From Methanosarcina sp. UBA402 (GTDB lineage: Archaea; Halobacteriota; Methanosarcinia; Methanosarcinales; Methanosarcinaceae): a stretch of 14,929 bases of DNA. Below, piece by piece: positions 1-6,530 of this stretch (its first letter is position 1; every line of letters begins with the position of its first letter). The stretch covers positions 3,089 to 18,017 of the forward strand of contig DADO01000024.1 in NCBI GenBank assembly GCA_002509325.1, written 5' to 3'. A model generated the notes under the pieces. It did not search any database, was not told the origin of the DNA, and saw only the letters and a program-made list of their open reading frames with translations. The translations under genes and the position numbers were made by a program.

Positions 1-50
1 ATTTATTGATCAAATTTATTGATCGAATTTATTGATCAAATTTTGTTGAT
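1..50. repeat. 13-bp tandem repeat array
   Basis: TTTATTGATC occurs at 2-11, 15-24 and 28-37, a strict 13-bp period, with a diverged fourth copy at 41-51. Each junction forms the palindrome TTGATCAA or TTGATCGA. The array reaches the left edge, so more copies may lie outside. It sits just downstream of the minus-strand winged-helix gene, whose stop is near 77. No function is visible. Confidence 0.8.
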
Positions 51-76
51 TAGGTTTTATTGTAGATTTTATAGGT

Positions 77-325
77 TTAAATCTGCTGGATCATTTTTTC
101 CACTTTTGCTCCGGATTCGGTCAGGGAGTAGATTTCGTCTTTTTTTGTGATTAATTCTTTCTGTTTTAGTTCTTCAAGAGTTCTTTCGATGGTGGGATGC
201 GCAACTCTCAGGGTCTTTGATATTCTTTTCCCTTCCATTTCTCCTTTCGAAGAAAGTAAGGAGAGCACTTTTTGTCTTGTATTGTTTCCGTTCACAAAAC
301 CTATTAATTCGTTCAATTCGTTCAT
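77..325 (-). CDS. Small winged-helix DNA-binding protein
   Basis: An 82-residue single-domain winged-helix protein, probably a transcription regulator; its target is unknown. A first helix (residues 12-27, NGNNTRQKVLSLL) is followed by a second helix, a recognition helix near residues 43-57 (AHPTIERTLEELKQK), and a wing around residues 60-68 (ITKKDEIYSLT). No ligand or metal domain is attached. The frame can start nine codons upstream at 352, but that ATG has no ribosome site, whereas the ATG at 325 follows TGGGGGAACCTG; I chose 325. An AT-rich run at 381-410 upstream could hold its TATA box. The gene is transcribed alone toward the left edge. Similar stand-alone winged-helix proteins are common in methanogens. 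The fold is clear, the function is not. Confidence 0.8.
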   Translation of the reverse strand: MNELNELIGFVNGNNTRQKVLSLLSSKGEMEGKRISKTLRVAHPTIERTLEELKQKELITKKDEIYSLTESGAKVEKMIQQI

Positions 326-468
326 CAGGTTCCCCCAGGCATTGGTTCGCATTCATTAATTAATTAATTCTTATTCGTTATTTTTATATAAATATATTTA
401 TATAATATATGTGCATATCTACAATAGCAGGTTATAGAGAGAATTGGGATTCAAGATATATCTAAGTT

Positions 469-650
469 TTTGCTGGTTAAAAGAAGTTCTTTCCGGCAAA
501 GGCGGGATTTTAGGCTTCTTAGTTTTTTATCTTTTTGGTTTTTCGGCTTAGACTTGTTGCTTAGATTTGTTCTCGGAGCTTTAATCCCTTTATAATACCT
601 CTTAGAACTCCAGTTTTTTCGCTTGCTGTCTTATACTCTTAACCAACAAA
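469..650. repeat. Long-range inverted repeat enclosing about 150 bp
   Basis: TTTGCTGGTTAA (469-480) and TTAACCAACAAA (639-650) are complementary except for one position. That position becomes a G-U pair if the minus strand is transcribed. After one mismatch, two more pairs follow inward (482-483 with 636-637). A CTTTATAATACC element lies inside near 588-599. It could be the closing stem of a structured RNA, but nothing else supports that. Confidence 0.35.
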
Positions 651-727
651 TCTATAAAATTATACTCTACAAACAAACAAAAAATTATATATGAAAATTG
701 AAGGATAATAAAGCTATAGCTAGCATT

Positions 728-799
728 TTATGCTGTTGGGAATTTTTGGCTATTAACTGATATTATGCTGTTGGGAATTTTTGGCTATTAACTGATATT
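728..799. repeat. Perfect 35-bp tandem duplication
   Basis: Positions 728-764 and 763-799 are identical, giving two full copies of a 35-bp unit plus two bases. The unit contains TGCTGTTGGGAATTTTTGGC. Perfect identity suggests a recent duplication or continuing selection. It lies 57 bp upstream of the aIF1 TATA element, so it could affect that promoter. Confidence 0.9.
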
Positions 800-855
800 C
801 AACATAATGTGCCTGAAAAACACCATTAGGCTTTAATACCTTCATTGATAAGTAC

Positions 856-863
856 TTTATATC
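856..863 (+). promoter_or_regulatory. TATA element of the aIF1 gene
   Basis: TTTATATC fits the archaeal TATA box. Transcription starting about 25 bp downstream would give a leader of roughly 40 nt before the ATG at 930, long enough to include the GGAGG ribosome site at 913-917. Confidence 0.5.
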
Positions 864-929
864 TATTTAGTTATTTTTAGATGTAAGTCAAGTATATTAA
901 TGATTCGAATTCGGAGGATATACCAACAA

Positions 930-1238
930 ATGAGCAGCGGAATGTGCCCAGTATGTGGGCTTCCAAGAGAACTTTGCATTTGTGAAGAGGTTGCAAAAGA
1001 GCAACAGAGAATTACTGTAAAAGTCAATAGAAGAAGATACGGAAAAGAAGTTACCGTTGTAGAAGGTTTCGACGCAAGTGAAATTGATCTTCACGAACTT
1101 TCCACTTATCTTAAATCAAAGTTCGCATGTGGCGGTACAGTAAAAGGAAATAGTGTGGAACTTCAGGGTAATCACCTGGCTCGCATGAAAGAAGTCCTCA
1201 TGGAAAAGGGGTTCTCTGCTGAACAAATTAAAAACTAA
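930..1238 (+). CDS. Translation initiation factor aIF1 (SUI1/eIF1 family)
   Basis: A 102-residue archaeal homologue of eIF1, which binds the 30S subunit near the P site and enforces accurate start-codon choice. The SUI1 core runs from about residue 27 to the end, with the basic loop NRRRYGKEVT (33-42) and the signature KFACGGTVKG (64-73). The N-terminus carries four cysteines (C6, C9, C16, C18), the zinc-knuckle-like extension of archaeal aIF1. The frame opens at 900, but I place the start at 930: GGAGG at 913-917 lies 12 nt upstream, and the resulting length is usual for the family. It stands alone, has its own TATA box and ends at a hairpin. Confidence 0.95.
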   Translation: MSSGMCPVCGLPRELCICEEVAKEQQRITVKVNRRRYGKEVTVVEGFDASEIDLHELSTYLKSKFACGGTVKGNSVELQGNHLARMKEVLMEKGFSAEQIKN

Positions 1239-1239
1239 A

Positions 1240-1274
1240 CTCTGACCAGTTTCTAAAGATAAACCGGGTCTGAG
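1240..1274 (+). terminator. Hairpin directly after aIF1
   Basis: CTCTGACC (1240-1247) pairs with GGTCTGAG (1267-1274) with one mismatch. Inside it GTTTCT pairs with AG-AT-AAAC across a two-base loop, giving a nearly continuous stem. It begins two bases after the aIF1 stop. Archaeal termination depends mainly on T-runs (a T-rich stretch follows near 1300-1315), so the hairpin may instead stabilise the transcript end. Confidence 0.45.
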
Positions 1275-1382
1275 AATAGTAATATATTTCAGGTCCAGAA
1301 TTATATTTATTTTTGTCAGTGTTTTCAGTAGCATGCATTTTCTATATTCTCAGGGAGACATGCTTTATTCAAAAAAATAAAA

Positions 1383-1443
1383 ACACGCGGATATATAACA
1401 CATGGATATATAACACATGGATATATAACACACGGATATATAA
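1383..1443 (+). repeat. 15-bp tandem repeats, each with a TATA-like core
   Basis: The unit GGATATATAACACAT starts at 1389, 1404 and 1419, and a partial copy starts at 1434. The first two copies are identical, the third differs at its last base, and the fourth runs into AAATGATTAG. Every unit holds ATATATAA, which matches an archaeal TATA box, so the array presents four evenly spaced candidate TBP sites upstream of the HTH gene at 1515. The last (about 1437-1445) is at a plausible distance to start a roughly 48-nt leader. Confidence 0.85.
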
Positions 1444-1466
1444 ATGATTAGAGAGTATCTCTTGTA

Positions 1467-1496
1467 AAATTTACTTGATTTAAATTTACTTGATTT
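1467..1496 (+). repeat. Perfect 15-bp tandem duplication before the HTH gene
   Basis: AAATTTACTTGATTT occurs at 1467-1481 and again, without a gap, at 1482-1496. It lies between the last TATA-like repeat and the start codon at 1515, where an archaeal repressor would bind. It could be a paired operator, perhaps for the HTH protein itself. Confidence 0.8.
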
Positions 1497-1514
1497 ATAC
1501 GGTGTCGGTCTCCC

Positions 1515-1880
1515 ATGAAAACAACATGTGAAATTATGGTACAGAAAGTCTTGCCTGCAATCAGGGCAGAACTCTCTAGAACAATGATTTTTGAGTATGG
1601 GTGCACGCAACAGGATGTAGCAGACATCCTTGAGCTCTCAAGAGCTGCAGTATCCCAGTACGTGAGTGAAAAACGCGGCGCTGAAGTTGGTTTTTCCGAG
1701 GAGACTCAAAAAGAGATTTGGAAATTTGCATCAGTGCTTCTAAATCAAGGTTTATCCTCTCAGGAAAAGGCAAAAGGCATGTGCGGCATTTGCAGTTTTG
1801 TTCAGAAATCTGGCTGGCTATACAGGAATGCTCCAGGAGCTAAACCCTGTGTCATATGCGAGGATACGGATTTAAAGTGA
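1515..1880 (+). CDS. HTH transcription regulator with C-terminal CxxC pair
   Basis: A 121-residue protein with an N-terminal helix-turn-helix (about residues 31-52, TQQDVADILELSRAAVSQYV), resembling archaeal predicted regulators of the COG2522 type. The C-terminal third holds two CxxC motifs, C90-GI-C93 and C112-VI-C115, which could bind zinc or an iron-sulfur cluster; C5 and C30 are also present. The ATG at 1515 follows GGTG (1501-1504). The stop TGA overlaps the GTG start of the Nre gene (GTGA, 1877-1880), so the two are probably translated together. Inference: it may sense redox state or metal and control itself and the repair gene, since its promoter has tandem repeats. No ligand is known from the sequence. 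HTH assignment is firm, role is not. Confidence 0.85.
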   Translation: MKTTCEIMVQKVLPAIRAELSRTMIFEYGCTQQDVADILELSRAAVSQYVSEKRGAEVGFSEETQKEIWKFASVLLNQGLSSQEKAKGMCGICSFVQKSGWLYRNAPGAKPCVICEDTDLK

Positions 1881-3106
1881 ATAGTACCACATTATGTATT
1901 AAATGTAAAGGAAAAGGACTTTGTGGGCGCCCCCGGTGCCCGATCCTTGAAAAATTTAAGTCCTTACAATCGATTGCTCCTGTAATCTCAGGAGAATCGG
2001 TTTTTGGAGCATCTCCCCCTGCTATTTTTGTTGGAAGTTACGGTTACCCAAGGGTCTCGGCAGGCCCGCTCATCCCCCCCTTCGCAAAGGAGAACGAAGC
2101 CTCGGTTTTTGAAGAACCTGCTTCCTGGGCAAATATGCAGATTGAAGATGTTATCTCCCTGCGTTCTCACATGGTTAGGGCAAACACAAACTTCCACGTG
2201 AAAGATGCTCGCAGCAAGGAAAATCTTCTCCTTGTAAAGGCTCAGGAACTTGCCCTTTCCAGAAAGCCGGTAGATACCGAAGCGTGGTTTTTCAAGACTC
2301 CGAAACAGGAACTCAAATTCGATGCCGTACTCACGCCTATGGGTCCCTCAGGGCTTGTAAAAAACTTTGAGCTCACAGAAAATCCAAAAGTCCCAAAAAA
2401 AGTGGATTATCTTGTCTACGATACTGACGCACTGGCAAAAGATGCTGTGCTTGAGCTGTTTAAAGGGGATATCTCGGCTGAACATATTACTCGCCTGCTC
2501 TCTATTGGCCTGCTCGGAAGAGAACGAAAAATCGTGCCAACACGCTGGTCAATTACAGCCGTGGATGATATGGCAGGAAAGGAACTTGCAGACCGTATAA
2601 AAGACCTTCCCTGGATTTCAGAGATCCAGCTTTTTAGCGGGACCCATTTTGGAAACCATTTTGAAGTCCTTATTCTTCCACGGGCTTACTCCTTCGAGCT
2701 TATTGAAATCTGGCTTCCAAAGACAGTCTGGTCTGGAGAATCAAGCTGGATTGGGGAAGACAGCGAGGGATATGAAGGAAAGAAAGGATATTCTCCCCTG
2801 GCTGGAGGTTATTATGCAGCGCGGCTGCCTGTGCTTGAATACCTCACAAAAATCAAAAGACAGGCTTCGGTTTTCGTGCTTAGGGAAATAACTCCGGATT
2901 ACTGGGCTCCCCTTGGAGTCTGGGTCGTAAGGGAGGGCATGAGAAAGGCTTTCCAGAACCTTCCTAAAAAATTCGATTCTTTCGAAGCCGCAGTTTCAGA
3001 TCTTGCGGGCAGAATAAGCACACCAAAAGCCGAATGGGTGCAGCAGGCAAAGCTACTTTCTGACTATCGGTTTCAAACAACACTGGATTTCTTTTTTAAA
3101 AAATAA
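1877..3106 (+). CDS. nreA: Archaeal DNA repair protein of the Nre family
   Basis: A 409-residue protein matching the archaeal Nre family, which works in DNA damage repair with the sliding clamp PCNA. The N-terminus has a four-cysteine zinc-binding motif, CIKCKGKGLCGRPRC (C7, C10, C16, C21). Next comes the conserved GSYGYPRVSAGPLIPP block. The last ten residues, QTTLDFFFKK, form a PCNA-interacting (PIP) box, Q-x-x-L-x-x-F-F type, as known for the family. The frame can begin at ATG 1856, but that start lacks a ribosome site and overlaps the HTH gene further; GTG 1877 follows GAGGAT (1860-1865, spacer 11) and forms a GTGA stop/start overlap, so I prefer it. Archaea can carry two paralogues (NreA, NreB); I use nreA with moderate certainty. 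Confidence 0.9.
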   Translation: MNSTTLCIKCKGKGLCGRPRCPILEKFKSLQSIAPVISGESVFGASPPAIFVGSYGYPRVSAGPLIPPFAKENEASVFEEPASWANMQIEDVISLRSHMVRANTNFHVKDARSKENLLLVKAQELALSRKPVDTEAWFFKTPKQELKFDAVLTPMGPSGLVKNFELTENPKVPKKVDYLVYDTDALAKDAVLELFKGDISAEHITRLLSIGLLGRERKIVPTRWSITAVDDMAGKELADRIKDLPWISEIQLFSGTHFGNHFEVLILPRAYSFELIEIWLPKTVWSGESSWIGEDSEGYEGKKGYSPLAGGYYAARLPVLEYLTKIKRQASVFVLREITPDYWAPLGVWVVREGMRKAFQNLPKKFDSFEAAVSDLAGRISTPKAEWVQQAKLLSDYRFQTTLDFFFKK

Positions 3107-3114
3107 GCAGGTAG

Positions 3115-3152
3115 GGAAACTTTGAAGCCATTTCTGGCTTATTCAAGTTTCC
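3115..3152. terminator. Bidirectional hairpin between convergent nreA and purC
   Basis: GGAAACTT (3115-3122) pairs with AAGTTTCC (3145-3152), and AAGCC (3125-3129) with GGCTT (3136-3140) around a six-base loop. A CTTTTTCACTTTTA run follows on the plus strand and a T6 run on the minus strand, so it can serve both genes. The outer arms recur in the hairpin at 11459-11495. Confidence 0.55.
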
Positions 3153-3167
3153 TGGCCTTTTTCACTT

Positions 3168-3881
3168 TTATTCAAATAATTCCGGCGCTATACGACGAGC
3201 AACCTCTTCGTAAGCCTTGGAGATGTCACCTTTGTCAAACCTGAAGACGTCCTTATCCATGGACTGTCCGGTAGTCTTGTCCCAGAACCGGCAGGTATCG
3301 CAGGAAATCTCATCTGCAAGGATAATTTCTCCGTCCCTCTTTCCGAACTCCAGCTTGAAGTCCGGAAGTATGATATCTCTTTCGTCCAGGTAGGGTACAA
3401 GCAGTTCGTTGATTTTCAGAGCGAGTTTCCGAACTGTAGCAAGTTCTTCCTGGGTCGCTAATCCTAAAGCGAGAGCAATATCATCATTCAACATGGGGTC
3501 CCCATATTCATCGCTCTTGAAGTCAAAAACAAGCACTGGGGATTTGAAAACAGTGCCTTCTTTCAAGGGATATTTTTTTGTAATCGAGCCTGCGGCAATA
3601 TTCCTGACAATGACTTCAATTTTTATGATATCGACTTTTTTCACAAGCATATCAATGTCAGAAAGCATTTCGACAAAGTGTGTCTTTATACCCTCTGCTT
3701 CGAGCATCTCAAAGAGTTTTTTTGAGATCTGGGCGTTATAATACCCTTTCTTTTCCATTTCCCCTCTTTTCTCTCCGTTAAATGCAGTCAGACTGTTTCG
3801 GAATTCGGCAATGAGGGTGTCAGGATCATCCGTCTTATAGATAGTCTTTGCTTTCCCTGAATAGAGCTGTTCTCTTGTCAT
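3168..3881 (-). CDS. purC: Phosphoribosylaminoimidazole-succinocarboxamide synthase
   Basis: A 237-residue SAICAR synthetase, the purine-biosynthesis enzyme that joins CAIR and aspartate using ATP. Family landmarks run in order: LYSGKAKTIYKT (6-17, nucleotide-binding strand region), the signature IEVIVRNIAAGS (88-99), ILPDFKLEFG (171-180) and LADEISCDTCRFWD (188-201). Length is normal for the short bacterial/archaeal form. The ATG at 3881 follows AGAGGGGACC about eight bases upstream, a good ribosome site. It is monocistronic and converges with nreA; a TATA-like TATATTAA on the minus strand (plus 3971-3978) would give a leader of about 65 nt. No neighbour belongs to purine synthesis, as is usual in archaea where pur genes are scattered. 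Confidence 0.97.
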   Translation of the reverse strand: MTREQLYSGKAKTIYKTDDPDTLIAEFRNSLTAFNGEKRGEMEKKGYYNAQISKKLFEMLEAEGIKTHFVEMLSDIDMLVKKVDIIKIEVIVRNIAAGSITKKYPLKEGTVFKSPVLVFDFKSDEYGDPMLNDDIALALGLATQEELATVRKLALKINELLVPYLDERDIILPDFKLEFGKRDGEIILADEISCDTCRFWDKTTGQSMDKDVFRFDKGDISKAYEEVARRIAPELFE

Positions 3882-4378
3882 GCAATGGTCCCCTCTAGGG
3901 ATAATTCTGGATTTCCTTAGATAGAGAGTCTTAGGAATGATACTTTTAATAGAGATAGGAATAATAGTTTTAATATACTAGTTCTGATAATGCAGATGTT
4001 TTGATAATGCCGCAGCATTCCAGAAATTCGTTGAACAAATCGAATTCTACAAAACGCGAGTAATCTCACAGAGATAATTCGATCATTTCCAGAATTCACA
4101 ATCTCTATCTGAAAGTGTGACATTTCCGGAACTGGTAACAGTCTTTTCCGAAATTGTGCCCCGGTTCTCGAAAGAGATAGACTAGATGATAACTTCTTCT
4201 GCTAGATAAAGTTATCACCTTAAGCCGGATTTTCTTACTATCGGCTGCTTCGTAAATTTTATCATCGAAGAAAATCAATTACTAGGTTTAACAACTTAAA
4301 GAATGATTTAAGAACTTACCGCATTTGAGTGCCCAACACTTGATAGTGGATTAGTCCAAGCATGCAACAGGTAAAAAC
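3882..4378. other. 497-bp non-coding region upstream of purC and the AAA gene
   Basis: This region must hold the promoters of divergent purC (minus) and the AAA operon (plus). Visible items: a TATA-like element for purC at 3971-3978; the motif AGAGATAG or its complement five times (near 3919, 3951, 4070, 4101, 4173); and a 9-bp inverted repeat at 4187-4217. A 68-codon open frame on the minus strand (3917-4123) has no ribosome site or protein-like composition, and I do not call it. Confidence 0.55.
4187..4217. repeat. 9-bp perfect inverted repeat
   Basis: TGATAACTT (4187-4195) and AAGTTATCA (4209-4217) are perfect complements with a 13-base spacer. It is 160 bp upstream of the AAA start. It could be an operator or an RNA hairpin in a long leader. 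Confidence 0.5.
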
Positions 4379-5659
4379 ATGTCAGGCACTATATTAGATA
4401 TCGTAGAACTACTGCTAACCGCAGAGATCTATAATCGTTATTCAGAGCTAGATGTAAATGATCTTCCAAAACACATCCGAAAAAACTACTGGAGTAGTAA
4501 AGAAAAAACAGTTCCTAAACCCATCATAGCTACATTTATTCGAATTGAAAAAATGTACGGGGTTAAGGATATAGAAAAAATTGTAAGGAATGTTCCCTTC
4601 ATTACCATTGATAAGTCTCATTTTGAACTTCGTTTGAGTGCTTTCGACCTTGCTGTGGAATGGTTTGAAAAGCAGGAAGGCTCTCAGGAACGGATTGGAA
4701 ATAACCCTGCCCTGGCTTATTACTTTGGAGAAATAAGGAAAGATGAGGCTGCAAACTATGCACTTGCAAAGGCGAAAATTAGGCCCAAGGAAGTCGACAG
4801 GGAATGGATAGAGTCTCTGGTAGCGGAGATCAGGAAAGAGGATAAAAGCGAGGATATGCTTAAACTCGTGGTTATTATCGCTCCTGAAGATGTAAAGCAA
4901 AAAGTCAGGGACCTTGTACTAACCAAAGAACAGGAGAACGAAGTCGAAAAGATCATGAAAGCCATTGAGCACAGAGAATACCTGCGGGATATCGGCTTGC
5001 ATGATATAGGGAAACTCCTGTTTGTCGGTCCTCCAGGAACCGGAAAAACTTCGGTTGCCCGTGCGCTTTCAGAACAACTCTCAATCCCGTTTGTTGAAGT
5101 CAAACTCTCCATGGTAACAGACCAGTATCTTGGTGAGACTGCAAAGAACATTGACAGAGTTTTCTTGCTCGCAAAGAAGCTGAATCCCTGCATTCTTTTC
5201 ATAGATGAGCTGGATTTTGTAGCAAAAGCAAGGACATCTGACGAAAATGCCGCCATCAAACGGGCAGTCAATACCCTCCTTAAAGCCATAGATGAAATCA
5301 GTCTCGTAGAGCATGGAGTTCTTCTTATTGCCGCGACCAATCACCCCCAGATGCTTGACAGTGCGGCCTGGAGGCGCTTTGACGAGATAGTTCATTTCCC
5401 TCTTCCTGATCTCGAAATGCGTAAAAATATCCTGGATATTGTAACCCGACACATTGAAGGGGATTTCGATACAGGAGAAATTGCGACATTGACAGAAGGC
5501 TACTCAGGTTCGGACCTGCGCATGGTTATAAGGGAAGCTGTCCTTAGTGCTCTTCTCGAGGAGCGTAAAGTACTTACCCAGCAGGATCTGCTGGAAGCGG
5601 TCAACTCTTTTGACGAAAGGGCTAGTTTCAAATCCGAAGAGTACGAAAGGAAAATGTAA
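4379..5659 (+). CDS. Classical-clade AAA ATPase, single AAA domain
   Basis: A 426-residue protein with an unrecognised, mostly helical and charged N-terminal region (1 to about 185) followed by one complete AAA domain. Walker A is GPPGTGKT (217-224), the aromatic pore-loop motif is YLG (250-252), Walker B is ILFIDELD (272-279), sensor 1 is N321 in IAATN, the arginine fingers are R332 and R333, and sensor 2 is GYSGSDLR (374-381). All catalytic residues are present, and the pore loop suggests a hexamer that threads a protein. It lacks the OB/coiled-coil N-domain of PAN and the paired AAA domains of Cdc48/VAT. An AMA-like archaeal AAA is possible but unproven. AGGT lies six bases before the ATG. 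The stop is two bases before the ATG of the metallo-hydrolase, so the genes form an operon. Confidence 0.9.
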   Translation: MSGTILDIVELLLTAEIYNRYSELDVNDLPKHIRKNYWSSKEKTVPKPIIATFIRIEKMYGVKDIEKIVRNVPFITIDKSHFELRLSAFDLAVEWFEKQEGSQERIGNNPALAYYFGEIRKDEAANYALAKAKIRPKEVDREWIESLVAEIRKEDKSEDMLKLVVIIAPEDVKQKVRDLVLTKEQENEVEKIMKAIEHREYLRDIGLHDIGKLLFVGPPGTGKTSVARALSEQLSIPFVEVKLSMVTDQYLGETAKNIDRVFLLAKKLNPCILFIDELDFVAKARTSDENAAIKRAVNTLLKAIDEISLVEHGVLLIAATNHPQMLDSAAWRRFDEIVHFPLPDLEMRKNILDIVTRHIEGDFDTGEIATLTEGYSGSDLRMVIREAVLSALLEERKVLTQQDLLEAVNSFDERASFKSEEYERKM

Positions 5660-5661
5660 AA

Positions 5662-6402
5662 ATGAGGCTAACACTGCTTGGGACCGGCGATGCTGTCGGA
5701 ACTCCTAAAATAGGATGTAATTGCCCTGCCTGCGAAGATGCCCGAAAGGGTGGGAAGAGCCAGCGTCTTCGTTCTTCTATCCTTGTAGAATCCGGTAAGG
5801 GTAAAATCCTTATTGATACCAGCCCTGACCTCAGACAGCAATTTCTCAAGCAAAACCTTTCCTGTGTAGATGGAGTGATCTGGACACATGGGCACTACGA
5901 TCATTATTCTGGATTCGGAGAGTTCTACAGGGTTCAGAATAAGGTTGATGTCTATGGAGTTTATGAAAATCTTGAATACATAGATCAGTATGTCTCCTTC
6001 CTTAAACCCAGGTATCATTATGTAAGGCTCTATGAGCCATTTGAGCTAATTGGGCTGCAATTCACCCTTTTTAAGGTAAACCACCCTCCAATTAAAGTTC
6101 CGACAGGAGTTATAATTCGCGAAGGCGATAAAAAAGTGGCGATTACAGGGGATACGAATTCGGAGATCCCCGAAGCCAGCCTGGAACTTATGGAAAAACC
6201 AGACCTTCTTATTGCTGATGCTATAGTCCCGCCTCATATCCATATTAAAAAGCACATGAATTCAGAAGAGGCTATGGCACTTGCAGAGCAGCTCAATGCA
6301 AAAGAAATAGTTTTGACCCATCTAAGTCACCTCTTCCGCCCCCATCATATCGAGTCGATATTTTTGCCCCTTGGATTTGACGGACAGGTTTTTGATTTCT
6401 AA
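5662..6402 (+). CDS. PhnP-like metallo-beta-lactamase-fold hydrolase
   Basis: A 246-residue MBL-fold phosphodiesterase-type enzyme of the PhnP/COG1235 group. Two-metal ligands are complete: THGHYDH (H76, H78, D80, H81), H141 in VNHPP, D164 in TGDT and H220 in LTHLSH. The N-terminal GTGDAVGTPKIGCNCPAC carries C19, C21 and C24, which with H223 match the structural zinc site of PhnP. PhnP itself opens phosphoribosyl cyclic phosphate, but no phn genes are nearby, so that substrate is not implied; a cyclic nucleotide, RNA end or other phosphodiester is equally possible. The ATG is two bases after the AAA stop and shares its promoter; AAAGGAAA in the end of the AAA gene may be its ribosome site. 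A T-rich stretch follows the stop. Confidence 0.92.
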   Translation: MRLTLLGTGDAVGTPKIGCNCPACEDARKGGKSQRLRSSILVESGKGKILIDTSPDLRQQFLKQNLSCVDGVIWTHGHYDHYSGFGEFYRVQNKVDVYGVYENLEYIDQYVSFLKPRYHYVRLYEPFELIGLQFTLFKVNHPPIKVPTGVIIREGDKKVAITGDTNSEIPEASLELMEKPDLLIADAIVPPHIHIKKHMNSEEAMALAEQLNAKEIVLTHLSHLFRPHHIESIFLPLGFDGQVFDF

Positions 6403-6530
6403 ATATTTCTACATTTTCTTTTTCTCAAGATTGCTAATCAACAGGTATACAAAATTTGCATTAAACCATTAAATTAATATTTATCCTAATATTTTTATTT
6501 TATTAAAGGATTTTTATACGGTGTATAATT

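Larger units (their letters stand above)
326..929. other. 604-bp non-coding gap between divergent genes
   Basis: This stretch separates the minus-strand winged-helix gene from plus-strand aIF1. It holds TATA-like DNA for the left gene (381-410), a long-range inverted repeat (469-483 against 636-650), a shorter one (AAGAAG 481-486 with CTTCTT 515-520), a perfect 35-bp tandem duplication (728-799), and the aIF1 promoter (856-863). I see no convincing reading frame, tRNA or rRNA. The DNA is rich in T runs on the plus strand. Confidence 0.6.

Noticed and set aside
1..50. CRISPR array
   Set aside because: The 13-bp period is far too short and there are no unique spacers; the same holds for the other arrays in the window.
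901..915. tRNA T-arm-like string GATTCGAATTC
   Set aside because: No acceptor, D-arm or anticodon stem can be built around it, and it lies in the aIF1 leader.
3917..4123. 68-codon minus-strand ORF upstream of purC
   Set aside because: No ribosome site, atypical residue composition, and it overlaps the likely purC promoter.
4448..5452. Long minus-strand frames (150, 194 and 123 codons) opposite the AAA gene
   Set aside because: They are shadows of a gene with complete AAA motifs; their proteins are Ser/Phe-rich antisense products.
5662..6402. Calling the hydrolase PhnP (phosphonate degradation)
   Set aside because: Motifs fit the family, but no other phn genes are present, so the specific pathway is not supported.
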